Position numbers and translations under genes: made by a program. From an uncultured Christensenella sp. (GTDB lineage Bacteria; Bacillota; Clostridia; Christensenellales; UBA1242), in assembly GCA_949293925.1 (NCBI GenBank), contig CASFFI010000080.1, forward strand, positions 1 to 7,805: a stretch of DNA of 7,805 nucleotides, in the 5' to 3' direction. Below the pieces are notes generated by a model. The model had not been told where the DNA came from. It worked only from the letters and a program-made list of their open reading frames with translations, and did not search any database. Below are positions 1 through 6,339 of this stretch, piece after piece. Within the stretch, counting starts at the first letter, position 1. Each line of letters opens with the position of its first letter.

Positions 1-782
1 AATTCTTCGCTTGGCAATTCATATCTTTCTATAACCAAAGCAGAATTTTGAAGTTCAACATTTGCTAATTTATTTATATGGGCATTGTATCCCAAACCAC
101 CCAAAGAGGTAGAAATATTATCAAAAGTAAATGCACGCACTTTTTCAGGTTTTACAGATTTACCCCAAATAGTTTTAATATCATCAACATTATATGCTCT
201 TGCGTGAATGATACTTTTACATTCACTAATGTTTTCAATATTTAAATTGTCAGGCAATACTTCAAAAGGAGAGCAAACAGTAACATCAATATCACCTATC
301 TTAACACTTTTTTCTGTATCGCTGATTCTTATATTTGTGCCTTTATCCGCATTCCAAGAAATCTTATAAAAAGCAGTTCCTGTAATTTCTGACCAAGTTA
401 CTGCGTGTCTAACGATATCTTTTAAATCTATACTATCTGTAACACTTGATAAAATTTCTTTAGACAACCTTGCGCTTTCAATATCTGCAATATCATTTGA
501 AGCAGGTAACACAGAAAGAGTTGGTATTTTGTCTATAATCCTGCAAATTCGTGCCTCTATATTTGATGCAATATGATTAAACACTTCTCTTTCTTGCCAA
601 AAATACTGTTTATCACTATCAAAAATGTTTCCATTATTTCCGATATAACTATATTGATTGCCTATCATAAAATTGATATTTAATTGCCATTGAGATTCAA
701 GATTTCTTCTTTGTTCTCGCCTTGAATTAAAATCATTGACAACGCTTTCAACTAGTTGCTCTAAATATTTAGTTTTTTTCAT
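1..782 (-). CDS. Phage portal protein, P22-like, C-terminus beyond window edge
   Basis: The first 260 residues of a protein that continues past the left edge; I translated it directly from the minus strand. Portal proteins form the dodecameric ring at the phage head vertex through which terminase pumps DNA. Supporting features, in order: a basic N-terminal helix with Gln and Arg (18-35), the WQLNINFMIGNQ segment (32-43), a stretch resembling the conserved N-x-I-x-R...P-T core of P22-type portals (VFNHIASN and IPTLSVLP, 67-93), TGTAFYKISWN (134-144) and VCSPFEVLPD (169-178). The ATG at 782 has an excellent AAAGGAG site six bases upstream, and the start overlaps the end of the preceding gene by 14 bp. 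Family members are typically 500-700 residues, so more than half is probably missing. Position directly after terminase supports the call. The family assignment rests on recognised motifs, not on a search. Confidence 0.85.
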   Translation of the reverse strand, partial: MKKTKYLEQLVESVVNDFNSRREQRRNLESQWQLNINFMIGNQYSYIGNNGNIFDSDKQYFWQEREVFNHIASNIEARICRIIDKIPTLSVLPASNDIADIESARLSKEILSSVTDSIDLKDIVRHAVTWSEITGTAFYKISWNADKGTNIRISDTEKSVKIGDIDVTVCSPFEVLPDNLNIENISECKSIIHARAYNVDDIKTIWGKSVKPEKVRAFTFDNISTSLGGLGYNAHINKLANVELQNSALVIERYELPSEE

Positions 783-990
783 TTTTTACTCCTTTTGATT
801 TATAAATAGGTTCAATATTTTTAGGTACTACAATTTTCCCAATTATCGAATACAATTCATTTAAGCAAGTATCACATAAATGAATACTGCTATCAAATAC
901 AAATTTTTTATTTAAAATTGTATAGGTTGCTAAATTTTTACAACCGCTTCCATCACATTTGATGTTCATTCTCACTTTTTCTATTTCCAT
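769..990 (-). CDS. Small four-cysteine (putative zinc-binding) phage protein
   Basis: A 73-residue protein with Cys12, Cys17, Cys39 and Cys42: a CxxxxC knuckle (CDGSGC) and a CxxC knuckle (CDTC) about 22 residues apart, as expected for a small treble-clef or zinc-ribbon fold. The tail after residue 55 is basic. The start at 990 is supported by an AGGAGGA site seven bases upstream, stronger than anything in front of the internal Met8. It overlaps the end of the preceding 104-residue gene by 38 bp in another frame and the portal start by 14 bp, so it lies inside the terminase-portal operon. Small zinc proteins are common in phage structural operons, but I recognise no specific family. Zinc binding is inferred from cysteine spacing and function is unknown. 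Confidence 0.72.
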   Translation of the reverse strand: MEIEKVRMNIKCDGSGCKNLATYTILNKKFVFDSSIHLCDTCLNELYSIIGKIVVPKNIEPIYKSKGVKNEKN

Positions 991-1267
991 TTTCTTCCTC
1001 CTGTAAAAGTTGTTTAATTAAACGCTTTTTTTCATTTTCAAGTTCTTCATCTGACATATTTTTGATATTCAATTCTTGTGAAACTGAATAAACAAATTTT
1101 AATAAATCGACATCTGGGAGAGTTAATTTTGTAACTTCTTTTTGTTTGCCAATTTTTAATATTCCATTGCTATCTGCAACAAATTCTTTATTTAACTCTT
1201 TAGTTATTCCGCCCATTGCTAATTTTTTTAATCTTTCCAAAGTTTTTATATCAAATAAATCATTCAT
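953..1267 (-). CDS. Hypothetical 104-residue phage protein between terminase and portal
   Basis: I do not recognise a family. The protein is highly charged. It begins MNDLFDIKTLERLKKL, a probable amphipathic helix, has a short middle segment (about 27-55) that could be extended or beta, and ends in a Glu/Lys-rich helix with coiled-coil character (about 72-92) and a hydrophilic tail. The start ATG overlaps the terL stop by 8 bp (ATGAATGA arrangement) with only a weak purine-rich site (GAAAAAG) ahead, so its translation is probably coupled to terL. Its last 38 bp overlap the next gene. Its place immediately after terL makes an accessory packaging role, or an unusually placed small terminase subunit, possible, but nothing in the sequence proves either. 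The long overlap with the next gene, and the intact reading frame, suggest a real gene. Confidence 0.68.
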   Translation of the reverse strand: MNDLFDIKTLERLKKLAMGGITKELNKEFVADSNGILKIGKQKEVTKLTLPDVDLLKFVYSVSQELNIKNMSDEELENEKKRLIKQLLQEEENGNRKSENEHQM

Positions 1268-2687
1268 ACTTTTTCAATCTGTTTATAAGCCTTGCTTTAT
1301 GCCTAGAAATTTCTGTTGAATTGTCTTCTACTTTTTTTACTTTTAATTTGCTAAACATTAAATAATATCTAAGTTCGTCCATTGCGTGGTCATCTTTTTT
1401 AATAGGCGCATCATCATTGCCCCAAAAATAACCTTTTATTTCTCGAATCATATTTACGCAACTTTTAAATATAAATAGATGCCTTTTCCCGTCGTTAGTT
1501 CTAATGTAAGACTTAACTTTATTAATCCCTGAAAACAAGTCTTTATTTACATCAGTATTACAACTAATACCTAATTCATCAAAAAGCATTGTAACAGACT
1601 TTTCACTTGCAAGTGTTCTCTGATTTGCCGCACTGTCTATAAGTGCTTGTAATTTTCCATTAAATCCCCTGTGCCAGTTTAATCTATCAGCTATTTCCAA
1701 AATTTTTTTAGCGTGATAATCAATAGGTTTATCTGATTCATAATGTTCTGCCACTACATAAACATTACCATCATAATCTCTTGCATAAAAATGACAAGAA
1801 AGAGGATTTTTTAATCCCGGGTCAATCGACACCAAATCATACCAATCTGTAGGTACATCAAAAGGTTCAATTACATTCACCCGCTCATCAAACTCACTAT
1901 AAACAAGCCCTCCAAAACTCATAAATTCGCCATACTTTCTAGCCCTTAATTCATCTGAAGACAAACTGCTCTCAAGCATTTTTTTTGCTTCAACAGAAAT
2001 GTAAGGATTGTCGTCCCATTGCATAAATTCATACCAAATATTTGGGTCATTTTTTTCGTTTAGATAAATATCGGTATAAATAAAAGTTAGCCCTTTTAAC
2101 GGAGTCATCGTACCCCACATATAACCATTTCTATCAAGTAATCGCATTTTGCATTCAATATAAATATCTAAAACAGGTTCTTCATCAAACCAAACATAAT
2201 CAAGACTTGTTCCCTGGAACTTTTCTCTTCCTTGTTCTTGATTTTTAAAACCAATTCTAGATAAACTGCCAAAGACATTTCTAACTAAAATATAATCAAT
2301 TATTCCATTTTGAGGACTGTCTTTTCTTCCACTAGACATCACAATGCCTGCAATCCAATCAGGATTTAAATAATACAATATTTTCTTTTGAGCGACATCA
2401 CGTTGTACTTGAGAGGTCAAAGACACCACCCAACCTTCAGTTGCTCCTTGTATTTTTCTATAAGGATGACAACCTCGTGCAGTGTAAACTACTTCAACGG
2501 CACCACACTCTGTTTTACCGCTTCTGTTTCCACCAAAAACCCAGCGATTTTTCTTATCTGTTTTATGGAATTCAATTTGCTTTAGATGAACTTTATCGCC
2601 ACTATTGTATAATCGTAGTTTATTATTATTTAAACGAATTTTTTGTTCTCTTTCGATGTCTAAAATTTTTCGCACGACTTCGTACAT
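1260..2687 (-). CDS. terL: Phage terminase large subunit (packaging ATPase and nuclease)
   Basis: The 475-residue motor that pumps DNA into the procapsid and cuts the concatemer. The ATPase domain shows a Walker A variant GGNRSGKT (52-59), Walker B YVWFDEE with the catalytic Glu (164-170) and a coupling motif GTMTPLKG (192-199). The RNase H-like nuclease domain shows the acidic residues Asp289 (SIDPG), Asp351 (ALIDS) and the Asp432/Asp433-to-Asp437 group (KDDHAMDELRY). All key residues are present, so the enzyme looks active. Length is normal for the family (about 420-500). The ATG at 2687 has no clear Shine-Dalgarno site, but the frame upstream has no other start before a stop, so it is the only reasonable choice. 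No convincing promoter lies directly upstream. Transcription may come by read-through from the regulator at 3998 or from a late promoter of unfamiliar form. It is coupled by an 8-bp overlap to the following gene. Confidence 0.95.
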   Translation of the reverse strand: MYEVVRKILDIEREQKIRLNNNKLRLYNSGDKVHLKQIEFHKTDKKNRWVFGGNRSGKTECGAVEVVYTARGCHPYRKIQGATEGWVVSLTSQVQRDVAQKKILYYLNPDWIAGIVMSSGRKDSPQNGIIDYILVRNVFGSLSRIGFKNQEQGREKFQGTSLDYVWFDEEPVLDIYIECKMRLLDRNGYMWGTMTPLKGLTFIYTDIYLNEKNDPNIWYEFMQWDDNPYISVEAKKMLESSLSSDELRARKYGEFMSFGGLVYSEFDERVNVIEPFDVPTDWYDLVSIDPGLKNPLSCHFYARDYDGNVYVVAEHYESDKPIDYHAKKILEIADRLNWHRGFNGKLQALIDSAANQRTLASEKSVTMLFDELGISCNTDVNKDLFSGINKVKSYIRTNDGKRHLFIFKSCVNMIREIKGYFWGNDDAPIKKDDHAMDELRYYLMFSKLKVKKVEDNSTEISRHKARLINRLKKYE

Positions 2688-2720
2688 ATCTGTGAATATA
2701 CAACACTTTTTTTCAAAAAA

Positions 2721-2731
2721 ACCTAATAGGT
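2721..2731. repeat. 11-bp palindrome in the terL / SH3-gene divergent spacer
   Basis: ACCTA-A-TAGGT is a perfect odd palindrome in the 82-bp spacer between two divergent genes. On the minus strand it directly follows a TTGACA hexamer (2731-2736) and is followed by seven Ts. A related half (TTAGGTT, 2752-2758) recurs about 25 bp away in inverted orientation relative to AACCTAA (2720-2726). This could be an operator-like site or a very short attenuator hairpin, or simply chance in AT-rich DNA. No good -10 box lies 16-18 bp from the TTGACA, so a standard promoter is not supported here. Confidence 0.3.
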
Positions 2732-2769
2732 GTCAAAATCTAAAAAATTATTTAGGTTAAAATTAACTT

Positions 2770-3537
2770 ATGGTATTAATTCTAATAATAACTATAGTTT
2801 TTAGTACAATTTTTCCTAGTCCTATTGAAGCCTACGCTTATAGTGAAAATTTTTGCTATGCTCGAGTAATGACTGATAACACTTATTTATATAAAACCCC
2901 AACAGAAGATAACGACCTATCTAATGTAATGTTTATTTTGCCAAAAACATATTTTGTGAAAGCAACCTTAACAGTTGGAAATTTTGCAAAAGTAGAATAC
3001 AAAGATGTGACAGGCTATGTTAAATTAAACAATATAAAATTTACTTCTAACATTCCAATAAATCCCTATTTAGATAATATAAGTTTTAGAGTATATTCTG
3101 AAGTGTCAAGACCTCTTAGAACTTCCCCGTATGCCAGTACAGGTGCCAGCAATTTAATTATGTATATGCCTTTATATACTAGAGATGTAGAATTTTACGG
3201 GACCATTCAATCTGAAGCAGTAATTGAACTGAGAACAACTACCTGGTATTACATTAAATATTACGGAGATGAAATAATAAAAGGATATTGCTATAGTGAT
3301 GGTTGCGACTATATGACTGAATATAGTGATAATACTGAAATAGTAACATATATAGATTCGTTTGAACCGAACACGGAGAAAAATACAGATACAACGTTAA
3401 AATTAGGCGATGAAAAAACTAGTGTAGTGATAATTTTATTATCAATTCCAGCACTAGTTTTCACCATCATGGTATTAAAACAATCAAAAATATTAAAAAG
3501 TAAAAACAAAAAATCAAAAGAAATAAAAGACTTTTAA
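2770..3537 (+). CDS. Exported, membrane-anchored protein with two SH3-like domains
   Basis: A 255-residue protein, the only likely plus-strand gene here. It has a hydrophobic N-terminal signal segment (1-20) with an AYA cleavage motif (21-23). The first SH3-like repeat (about 29-93) ends in the typical GYVKLNNI strand. A second, more diverged one (about 106-178) shows RPLRTSP, WYYIKYYGDEIIKGYCYSDGC and Cys174/Cys179. An acidic Thr/Asn linker leads to a transmembrane helix (about 217-236) and a Lys-rich cytoplasmic tail. The predicted topology is extracellular SH3 domains held at the membrane, which suits binding of the cell wall or a surface ligand; that role is inferred. The signal segment lacks the usual basic start, and the ribosome site is weak (AGG about 13 bases upstream). 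An in-frame stop immediately precedes the ATG. It diverges from terL and converges on the regulator with a 4-bp overlap. A phage cargo (moron) gene or a displaced host gene are the main alternatives. Confidence 0.78.
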   Translation: MVLILIITIVFSTIFPSPIEAYAYSENFCYARVMTDNTYLYKTPTEDNDLSNVMFILPKTYFVKATLTVGNFAKVEYKDVTGYVKLNNIKFTSNIPINPYLDNISFRVYSEVSRPLRTSPYASTGASNLIMYMPLYTRDVEFYGTIQSEAVIELRTTTWYYIKYYGDEIIKGYCYSDGCDYMTEYSDNTEIVTYIDSFEPNTEKNTDTTLKLGDEKTSVVIILLSIPALVFTIMVLKQSKILKSKNKKSKEIKDF

Positions 3538-3998
3538 ACAACCTCCTCTATATGTCTTCTTCTAATAACTTGTCCCTTAATTCGTTCAAGCCAACATTCT
3601 TTATAGATAATTTCTACAATTTTTTTAGAGTATTCCATTTTATTAATTTCGTATGCCAAAGCAGACATTGCCTTTTTTATTTTTCTAAAAACCGTTCTTT
3701 TAGTAACATTTAAAATACTTGCCATACTTTCTACACTACAAACGTATTTCATTTTTAAAATAATTATTTCTCTTAAATTTAAAGGTAATTTTTTTACACA
3801 CTCATCAATAACTAATTTCAAATTAATAAGCTTATTTTTTCTTTCAATTAAATCGGTGATTTTATCAGCAATTTCTTCAGTTTCTTCAGAACCAAAATTA
3901 GTGGCAAAATTATAAATAAAACCATCTATAGCTTTACAAGTTCTTTCAAAAAACTTATAGCCAGTAACTAATGCTTCTGCATCAATTTCGTTAATCAT
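3534..3998 (-). CDS. Sigma-70 region-4-like HTH regulator (probable phage late-gene activator)
   Basis: A 154-residue DNA-binding protein. Residues 64-111 look like sigma region 4: a helix ending LPLNLREIIILKMKY (71-85), then a helix-turn-helix SMASILNVTKRTVFRKIKKA (91-110). The N-terminal 60 residues are helical and lack sigma region 2. A basic C-terminal tail (about 120-154, with RRRH near the end) extends beyond the HTH. This build matches the small ArpU/RinA/DUF1492-type regulators that sit just ahead of terminase genes in Firmicutes phages and switch on late transcription; that is the preferred call from fold type and position. A small terminase subunit, which can also carry an HTH, is the alternative. 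The ATG at 3998 follows an AAGGGGG site closely, and a full-consensus promoter lies 24-52 bp upstream. The stop codon overlaps that of the convergent SH3-domain gene. Confidence 0.75.
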   Translation of the reverse strand: MINEIDAEALVTGYKFFERTCKAIDGFIYNFATNFGSEETEEIADKITDLIERKNKLINLKLVIDECVKKLPLNLREIIILKMKYVCSVESMASILNVTKRTVFRKIKKAMSALAYEINKMEYSKKIVEIIYKECWLERIKGQVIRRRHIEEVV

Positions 3999-4021
3999 AA
4001 TACCCCCTTCAATACATACGA

Positions 4022-4050
4022 ATTATAGAAAAATTAGAACATAATGTCAA
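4022..4050 (-). promoter_or_regulatory. Perfect sigma-70/sigma-A promoter for the HTH regulator
   Basis: On the minus strand the -35 hexamer is TTGACA (4045-4050) and the -10 is TATAAT (4022-4027), separated by exactly 17 bp. Both hexamers match consensus in full. Transcription would begin near 4015, leaving a short leader with an AAGGGGG ribosome site before the ATG at 3998. No obvious operator palindrome overlaps it, so by sequence it looks strong and host-recognised. Confidence 0.88.
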
Positions 4051-4090
4051 CATTTTGCGACAAATTTTTTAAAATATTGTATAAAATGAT

Positions 4091-4130
4091 AAAAAAATAA
4101 GTATTTGAACAAAAATAATCAAATACTTAT
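4091..4130 (-). terminator. Rho-independent terminator of mnmA
   Basis: Perfect 12-bp inverted repeat (arms 4097-4108 and 4119-4130, core TAAGTATTTGA) with a 10-base loop, followed on the minus strand by a run of seven Ts (4091-4097, complement). It starts 15 bp past the mnmA stop. The stem is AT-rich, as expected in this genome. A second, smaller inverted repeat (ATAGAA/TTCTAT, 4129-4134 and 4141-4146) sits between it and the stop codon. Confidence 0.82.
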
Positions 4131-4145
4131 AGAACATATATTCTA

Positions 4146-5219
4146 TTATTTCCAATAATTAGTAATCTTTCCGCCGCCATAGCACATTCCGTCTTCTGCA
4201 TATAAAACAGCGAATTGACCTTTTGTAACAGCTCTTTCAGGATTATCAAATTCTAATATCATTTTTCCATTGTTAAAAGTCACTTTGCAAGGTTTGTCTG
4301 GTTCTCGGTATCTAAGTTTTGCAAAAGCATTAAAAGGCAAATCAATGACATCTGTTATCCAATTAAAATCAGACACTTCAACAAATTTAGAAAACAATTC
4401 GCTACCTTCACCGCAAGACACTATCAACTTATTAGTTTTCACATCTTTATCAACAACATACCATCTATGTTGCGCATATCCACTTTTTCCTCCAATGTTT
4501 AATCCTTTTCTTTGTCCAATAGTATAATAGACGCAACCATCGTGTTCGCCCAAAATATTACCATTTGTATCTACAATTAATCCAGGTTTTGCAGGAATGT
4601 ATTCTTTTAAGAATTTTCTAAAATTTCTTTCTCCTATAAAGCAAATACCTGTGCTATCCTTTTTATTAGCAGTAACCAACCCATTTTCGCTAGCAATTTT
4701 TCGAACTTCTGTTTTTAATAAATCTTGTAAAGGAAATATAACCTTTGAAAGTTGCACTTGACTAATTTCACACAAAAAATATGTTTGGTCTTTAGACAGG
4801 TCTTTTGGTTTATAAAGATAAAACTTGCCATCTCTTTCAACTCTTTTGCAATAGTGTCCAGTAGCTATCAAATCAGTGCCCATCATAAGAGCCCTTTCCA
4901 AAAATGGTCCAAATTTTATTTCTCTGTTGCACATTACGTCAGGGTTAGGTGTAAACCCCATTTGATATTCTTTAATAAAGTAATCAAATACTCTTTGTAA
5001 GTATTCTTTTGAATAGTTTACGCTAAAATAAGGTATTCCAATTTTGTTTGCTACACGCTTTACATCTTCAAAATCTTGTTTTGCAGAGCATACGCCAAAT
5101 TCATCATTTTCTTCCCAATTCTGCATGAACATACCTACAACATCATATCCTGCTTTTTTCAAAAGAAGTGCTGTAACCGAACTATCAACACCACCACTTA
5201 AACCTACAATAACTTTCAT
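4146..5219 (-). CDS. mnmA: tRNA-specific 2-thiouridylase MnmA
   Basis: Uses ATP and a persulfide-carried sulfur to convert U34 to 2-thiouridine in tRNAs for Lys, Glu and Gln, in the cytoplasm. The 357-residue length is typical. The PP-loop ATP-pyrophosphatase motif GLSGGVDSS is at 6-14. The catalytic cysteines are Cys97 (in NPDVMCNREIKF) and Cys193 (in STGICFIGER). TGHYCKR (120-126) and YYTIGQRKGL (231-240) are further family blocks, and the C-terminal beta-barrel (about 285-355) is complete. The ATG at 5219 has a TTAGGAG site about five bases upstream. It is the last gene of a same-strand cluster, 21 bp after the TM2-domain gene, and is closed by a hairpin terminator. No abnormality seen. 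Confidence 0.97.
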   Translation of the reverse strand: MKVIVGLSGGVDSSVTALLLKKAGYDVVGMFMQNWEENDEFGVCSAKQDFEDVKRVANKIGIPYFSVNYSKEYLQRVFDYFIKEYQMGFTPNPDVMCNREIKFGPFLERALMMGTDLIATGHYCKRVERDGKFYLYKPKDLSKDQTYFLCEISQVQLSKVIFPLQDLLKTEVRKIASENGLVTANKKDSTGICFIGERNFRKFLKEYIPAKPGLIVDTNGNILGEHDGCVYYTIGQRKGLNIGGKSGYAQHRWYVVDKDVKTNKLIVSCGEGSELFSKFVEVSDFNWITDVIDLPFNAFAKLRYREPDKPCKVTFNNGKMILEFDNPERAVTKGQFAVLYAEDGMCYGGGKITNYWK

Positions 5220-5240
5220 AACACTCCTAAAGTAAACTAA

Positions 5241-5738
5241 TCATTTAGAGTAAGGCAACGAGACCGGAACCTTAAATCTATTAAAACATATCTTTATAAA
5301 GTCGCTTGTCCAAAAAACAAAAACCACAGCGAACATACAAGCGAATATTGATAAGAATGAGTTGTAAACATACCCCGACAAATTCCCTTGCAAATAATAC
5401 AGCAAAAAATACCCAACAGTAGATATTAAATTAATTAATCCCCTGTAAATTCTGCCAATATAGTAATAATGAGCACCAAACAAGCCACCGAAAAGACAAG
5501 CGATAATTAGTTTAGTTTTAGAAATATCACTAGGCAGAGTTGAAACACTGATAACACGCTGATATTCTTTTAATTTAAAAGCCAACTTTGCTTCTTTATT
5601 AGTAGCAGTTTTAGCTTTATTAAAATTTAAACCACATCTTCCGCAATTTTGCATATTCGAAGCGACTTTCAAATTGCATCTAGGACAGCGGATAAATTCT
5701 TTAGATTTTTTTAATTTTTTAGATTGATTTTTTCCCAC
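5241..5738 (-). CDS. Zinc-ribbon plus TM2-domain membrane protein
   Basis: A 165-residue protein with two parts. After a Lys-rich start, a zinc ribbon shows Cys18, Cys21, Cys32 and Cys35 (CPRC and CGRC). A basic linker leads to a TM2 domain: hydrophobic helix (about 76-89), the signature GGLFGAHYYYIGRIYRG (84-100) and a second helix (101-117). A third hydrophobic stretch (about 127-145) follows. TM2 proteins are widespread membrane proteins of unclear function, so no reaction is assigned. The start is GTG at 5738; a stop lies just upstream in frame and no other start codon precedes the zinc ribbon. The only ribosome-site-like sequence (TTTTAGG) directly abuts the GTG, which is unusual and may mean weak translation or a non-standard start. 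It lies 37 bp after rpiB and 21 bp before mnmA, probably in one transcript. Confidence 0.85.
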   Translation of the reverse strand: MGKNQSKKLKKSKEFIRCPRCNLKVASNMQNCGRCGLNFNKAKTATNKEAKLAFKLKEYQRVISVSTLPSDISKTKLIIACLFGGLFGAHYYYIGRIYRGLINLISTVGYFLLYYLQGNLSGYVYNSFLSIFACMFAVVFVFWTSDFIKICFNRFKVPVSLPYSK

Positions 5739-5775
5739 CCTAAAAGTCTAACACATTGCAAAAAAAAAAGCAAGT

Positions 5776-6201
5776 CTAGAATTTAGATATGCGTCTTAAA
5801 TGCCTTTTTGCATTTTCAAATGGATAAGTCAAAAAACATTCTACTAATTTTTTTGCTTTTTTAAATGAAATCATTTTAGCACCCAAACACAAAACATTTG
5901 CATCTTCATGGAATCTTGCAAGTTTAACAATCTTTTTATTATATCCCAAAACTGCACGAATACCCTTAAATCTGTTTGCAACCATATTAACGCCGACACC
6001 ACTACCACAAATGAAAATTCCAATGTTAGACTTGTCTTTTAATACTTCTTTAACTGCAGTAATGACATAATCAGGATAGTCATCATCTTTATTGTATTCT
6101 TTTGACCCCATATCAACAAATGAAACATTATTCTTAATAAATACTTTTACTAATTTTTCTTTATAATAAAACCCCGCATGGTCACACGCTAAAACAATCA
6201 T
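5776..6201 (-). CDS. rpiB: Ribose-5-phosphate isomerase B
   Basis: Interconverts ribose 5-phosphate and ribulose 5-phosphate in the non-oxidative pentose phosphate pathway, in the cytoplasm. The 141-residue length is normal. Family blocks are CDHAGFYYKEKL (6-17), DYPDY (41-45), ICGSGVGVNMVANRFKGIRA (64-83) with the catalytic Cys65, ARFHEDANVLCLGAK (95-109) with His98, and RHLRRI (133-138) with a phosphate-binding His/Arg set. The ATG at 6201 has a TAGGAG site seven bases upstream. The RpiB/LacAB family also includes galactose-6-phosphate and allose isomerases. The single gene without a LacA/LacB partner or sugar operon favours RpiB. It is the first gene of the rpiB-TM2-mnmA cluster; I could not place its promoter with confidence in the 138-bp spacer upstream. 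Confidence 0.93.
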   Translation of the reverse strand: MIVLACDHAGFYYKEKLVKVFIKNNVSFVDMGSKEYNKDDDYPDYVITAVKEVLKDKSNIGIFICGSGVGVNMVANRFKGIRAVLGYNKKIVKLARFHEDANVLCLGAKMISFKKAKKLVECFLTYPFENAKRHLRRISKF

Positions 6202-6266
6202 TTTTATCTCCTAATGATATTTTATCACAAATCAAATTTTAAAATCAAACATATACAAATATAAAC

Positions 6267-6314
6267 AAAAAAAGAACTATAAATAATCCGTAGGGTTAAA
6301 ATATAGTTCTTTTT
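6267..6314 (-). terminator. Hairpin terminator after the PepSY-like protein gene
   Basis: Perfect 13-bp inverted repeat (arms 6269-6281 and 6302-6314, AAGAACTATA core) with a 20-base loop, 25 bp past the upstream gene's stop. The minus-strand transcript ends in seven Us, and the plus strand also ends in five Ts, so it could stop transcription from both sides. The loop contains TCCGTAGGG, GC-richer than its surroundings. It separates the gene at 6340 from rpiB, which therefore needs its own promoter. Confidence 0.85.
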
Positions 6315-6339
6315 AAACTTAAAATAATGTAATAGTGTT

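Noticed and set aside
2388..2695. Plus-strand reading frames of 65 and 84 residues opposite terL.
   Set aside because: They lie wholly inside the intact terL gene on the other strand, have no recognisable domain or ribosome site, and look like shadows. The same holds for the frames opposite mnmA (4270-5235), the SH3-domain gene (3309-3509) and the gene at 6340 (6881-7093).
2730..2770. A possible basic N-terminal extension of the SH3-domain protein, from a GTG at 2730 (VSKSKKLFRLKL), joined by a frameshift to the ATG at 2770.
   Set aside because: It would give a better signal-peptide n-region, but the frame of the ATG has a TAA at 2764-2766, so the shift would have to fall in only a few bases (2767-2769). 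There is no ribosome site before the GTG, and Lys-rich peptides are common by chance in such AT-rich DNA.
4098..4146. The inverted repeats after mnmA as a phage attachment site.
   Set aside because: The larger repeat followed by a T run fits a terminator fully, and no second copy of a core sequence is available in the window to support an att site.
5756..5778. A terminator between rpiB and the TM2 gene (TTGC, A10, GCAA with flanking TCTAGA).
   Set aside because: Only about four pairs close the stem, with mismatches beyond, and the T run lies inside the loop rather than after the stem. The genes are more likely co-transcribed.
6202..6266. A promoter for rpiB with a -10-like TAAAAT at 6219-6224 on the minus strand.
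   Set aside because: Transcription would begin on top of the ribosome site at 6208-6213, and no acceptable -35 was found for this or the upstream TAAAAT (6236-6241).
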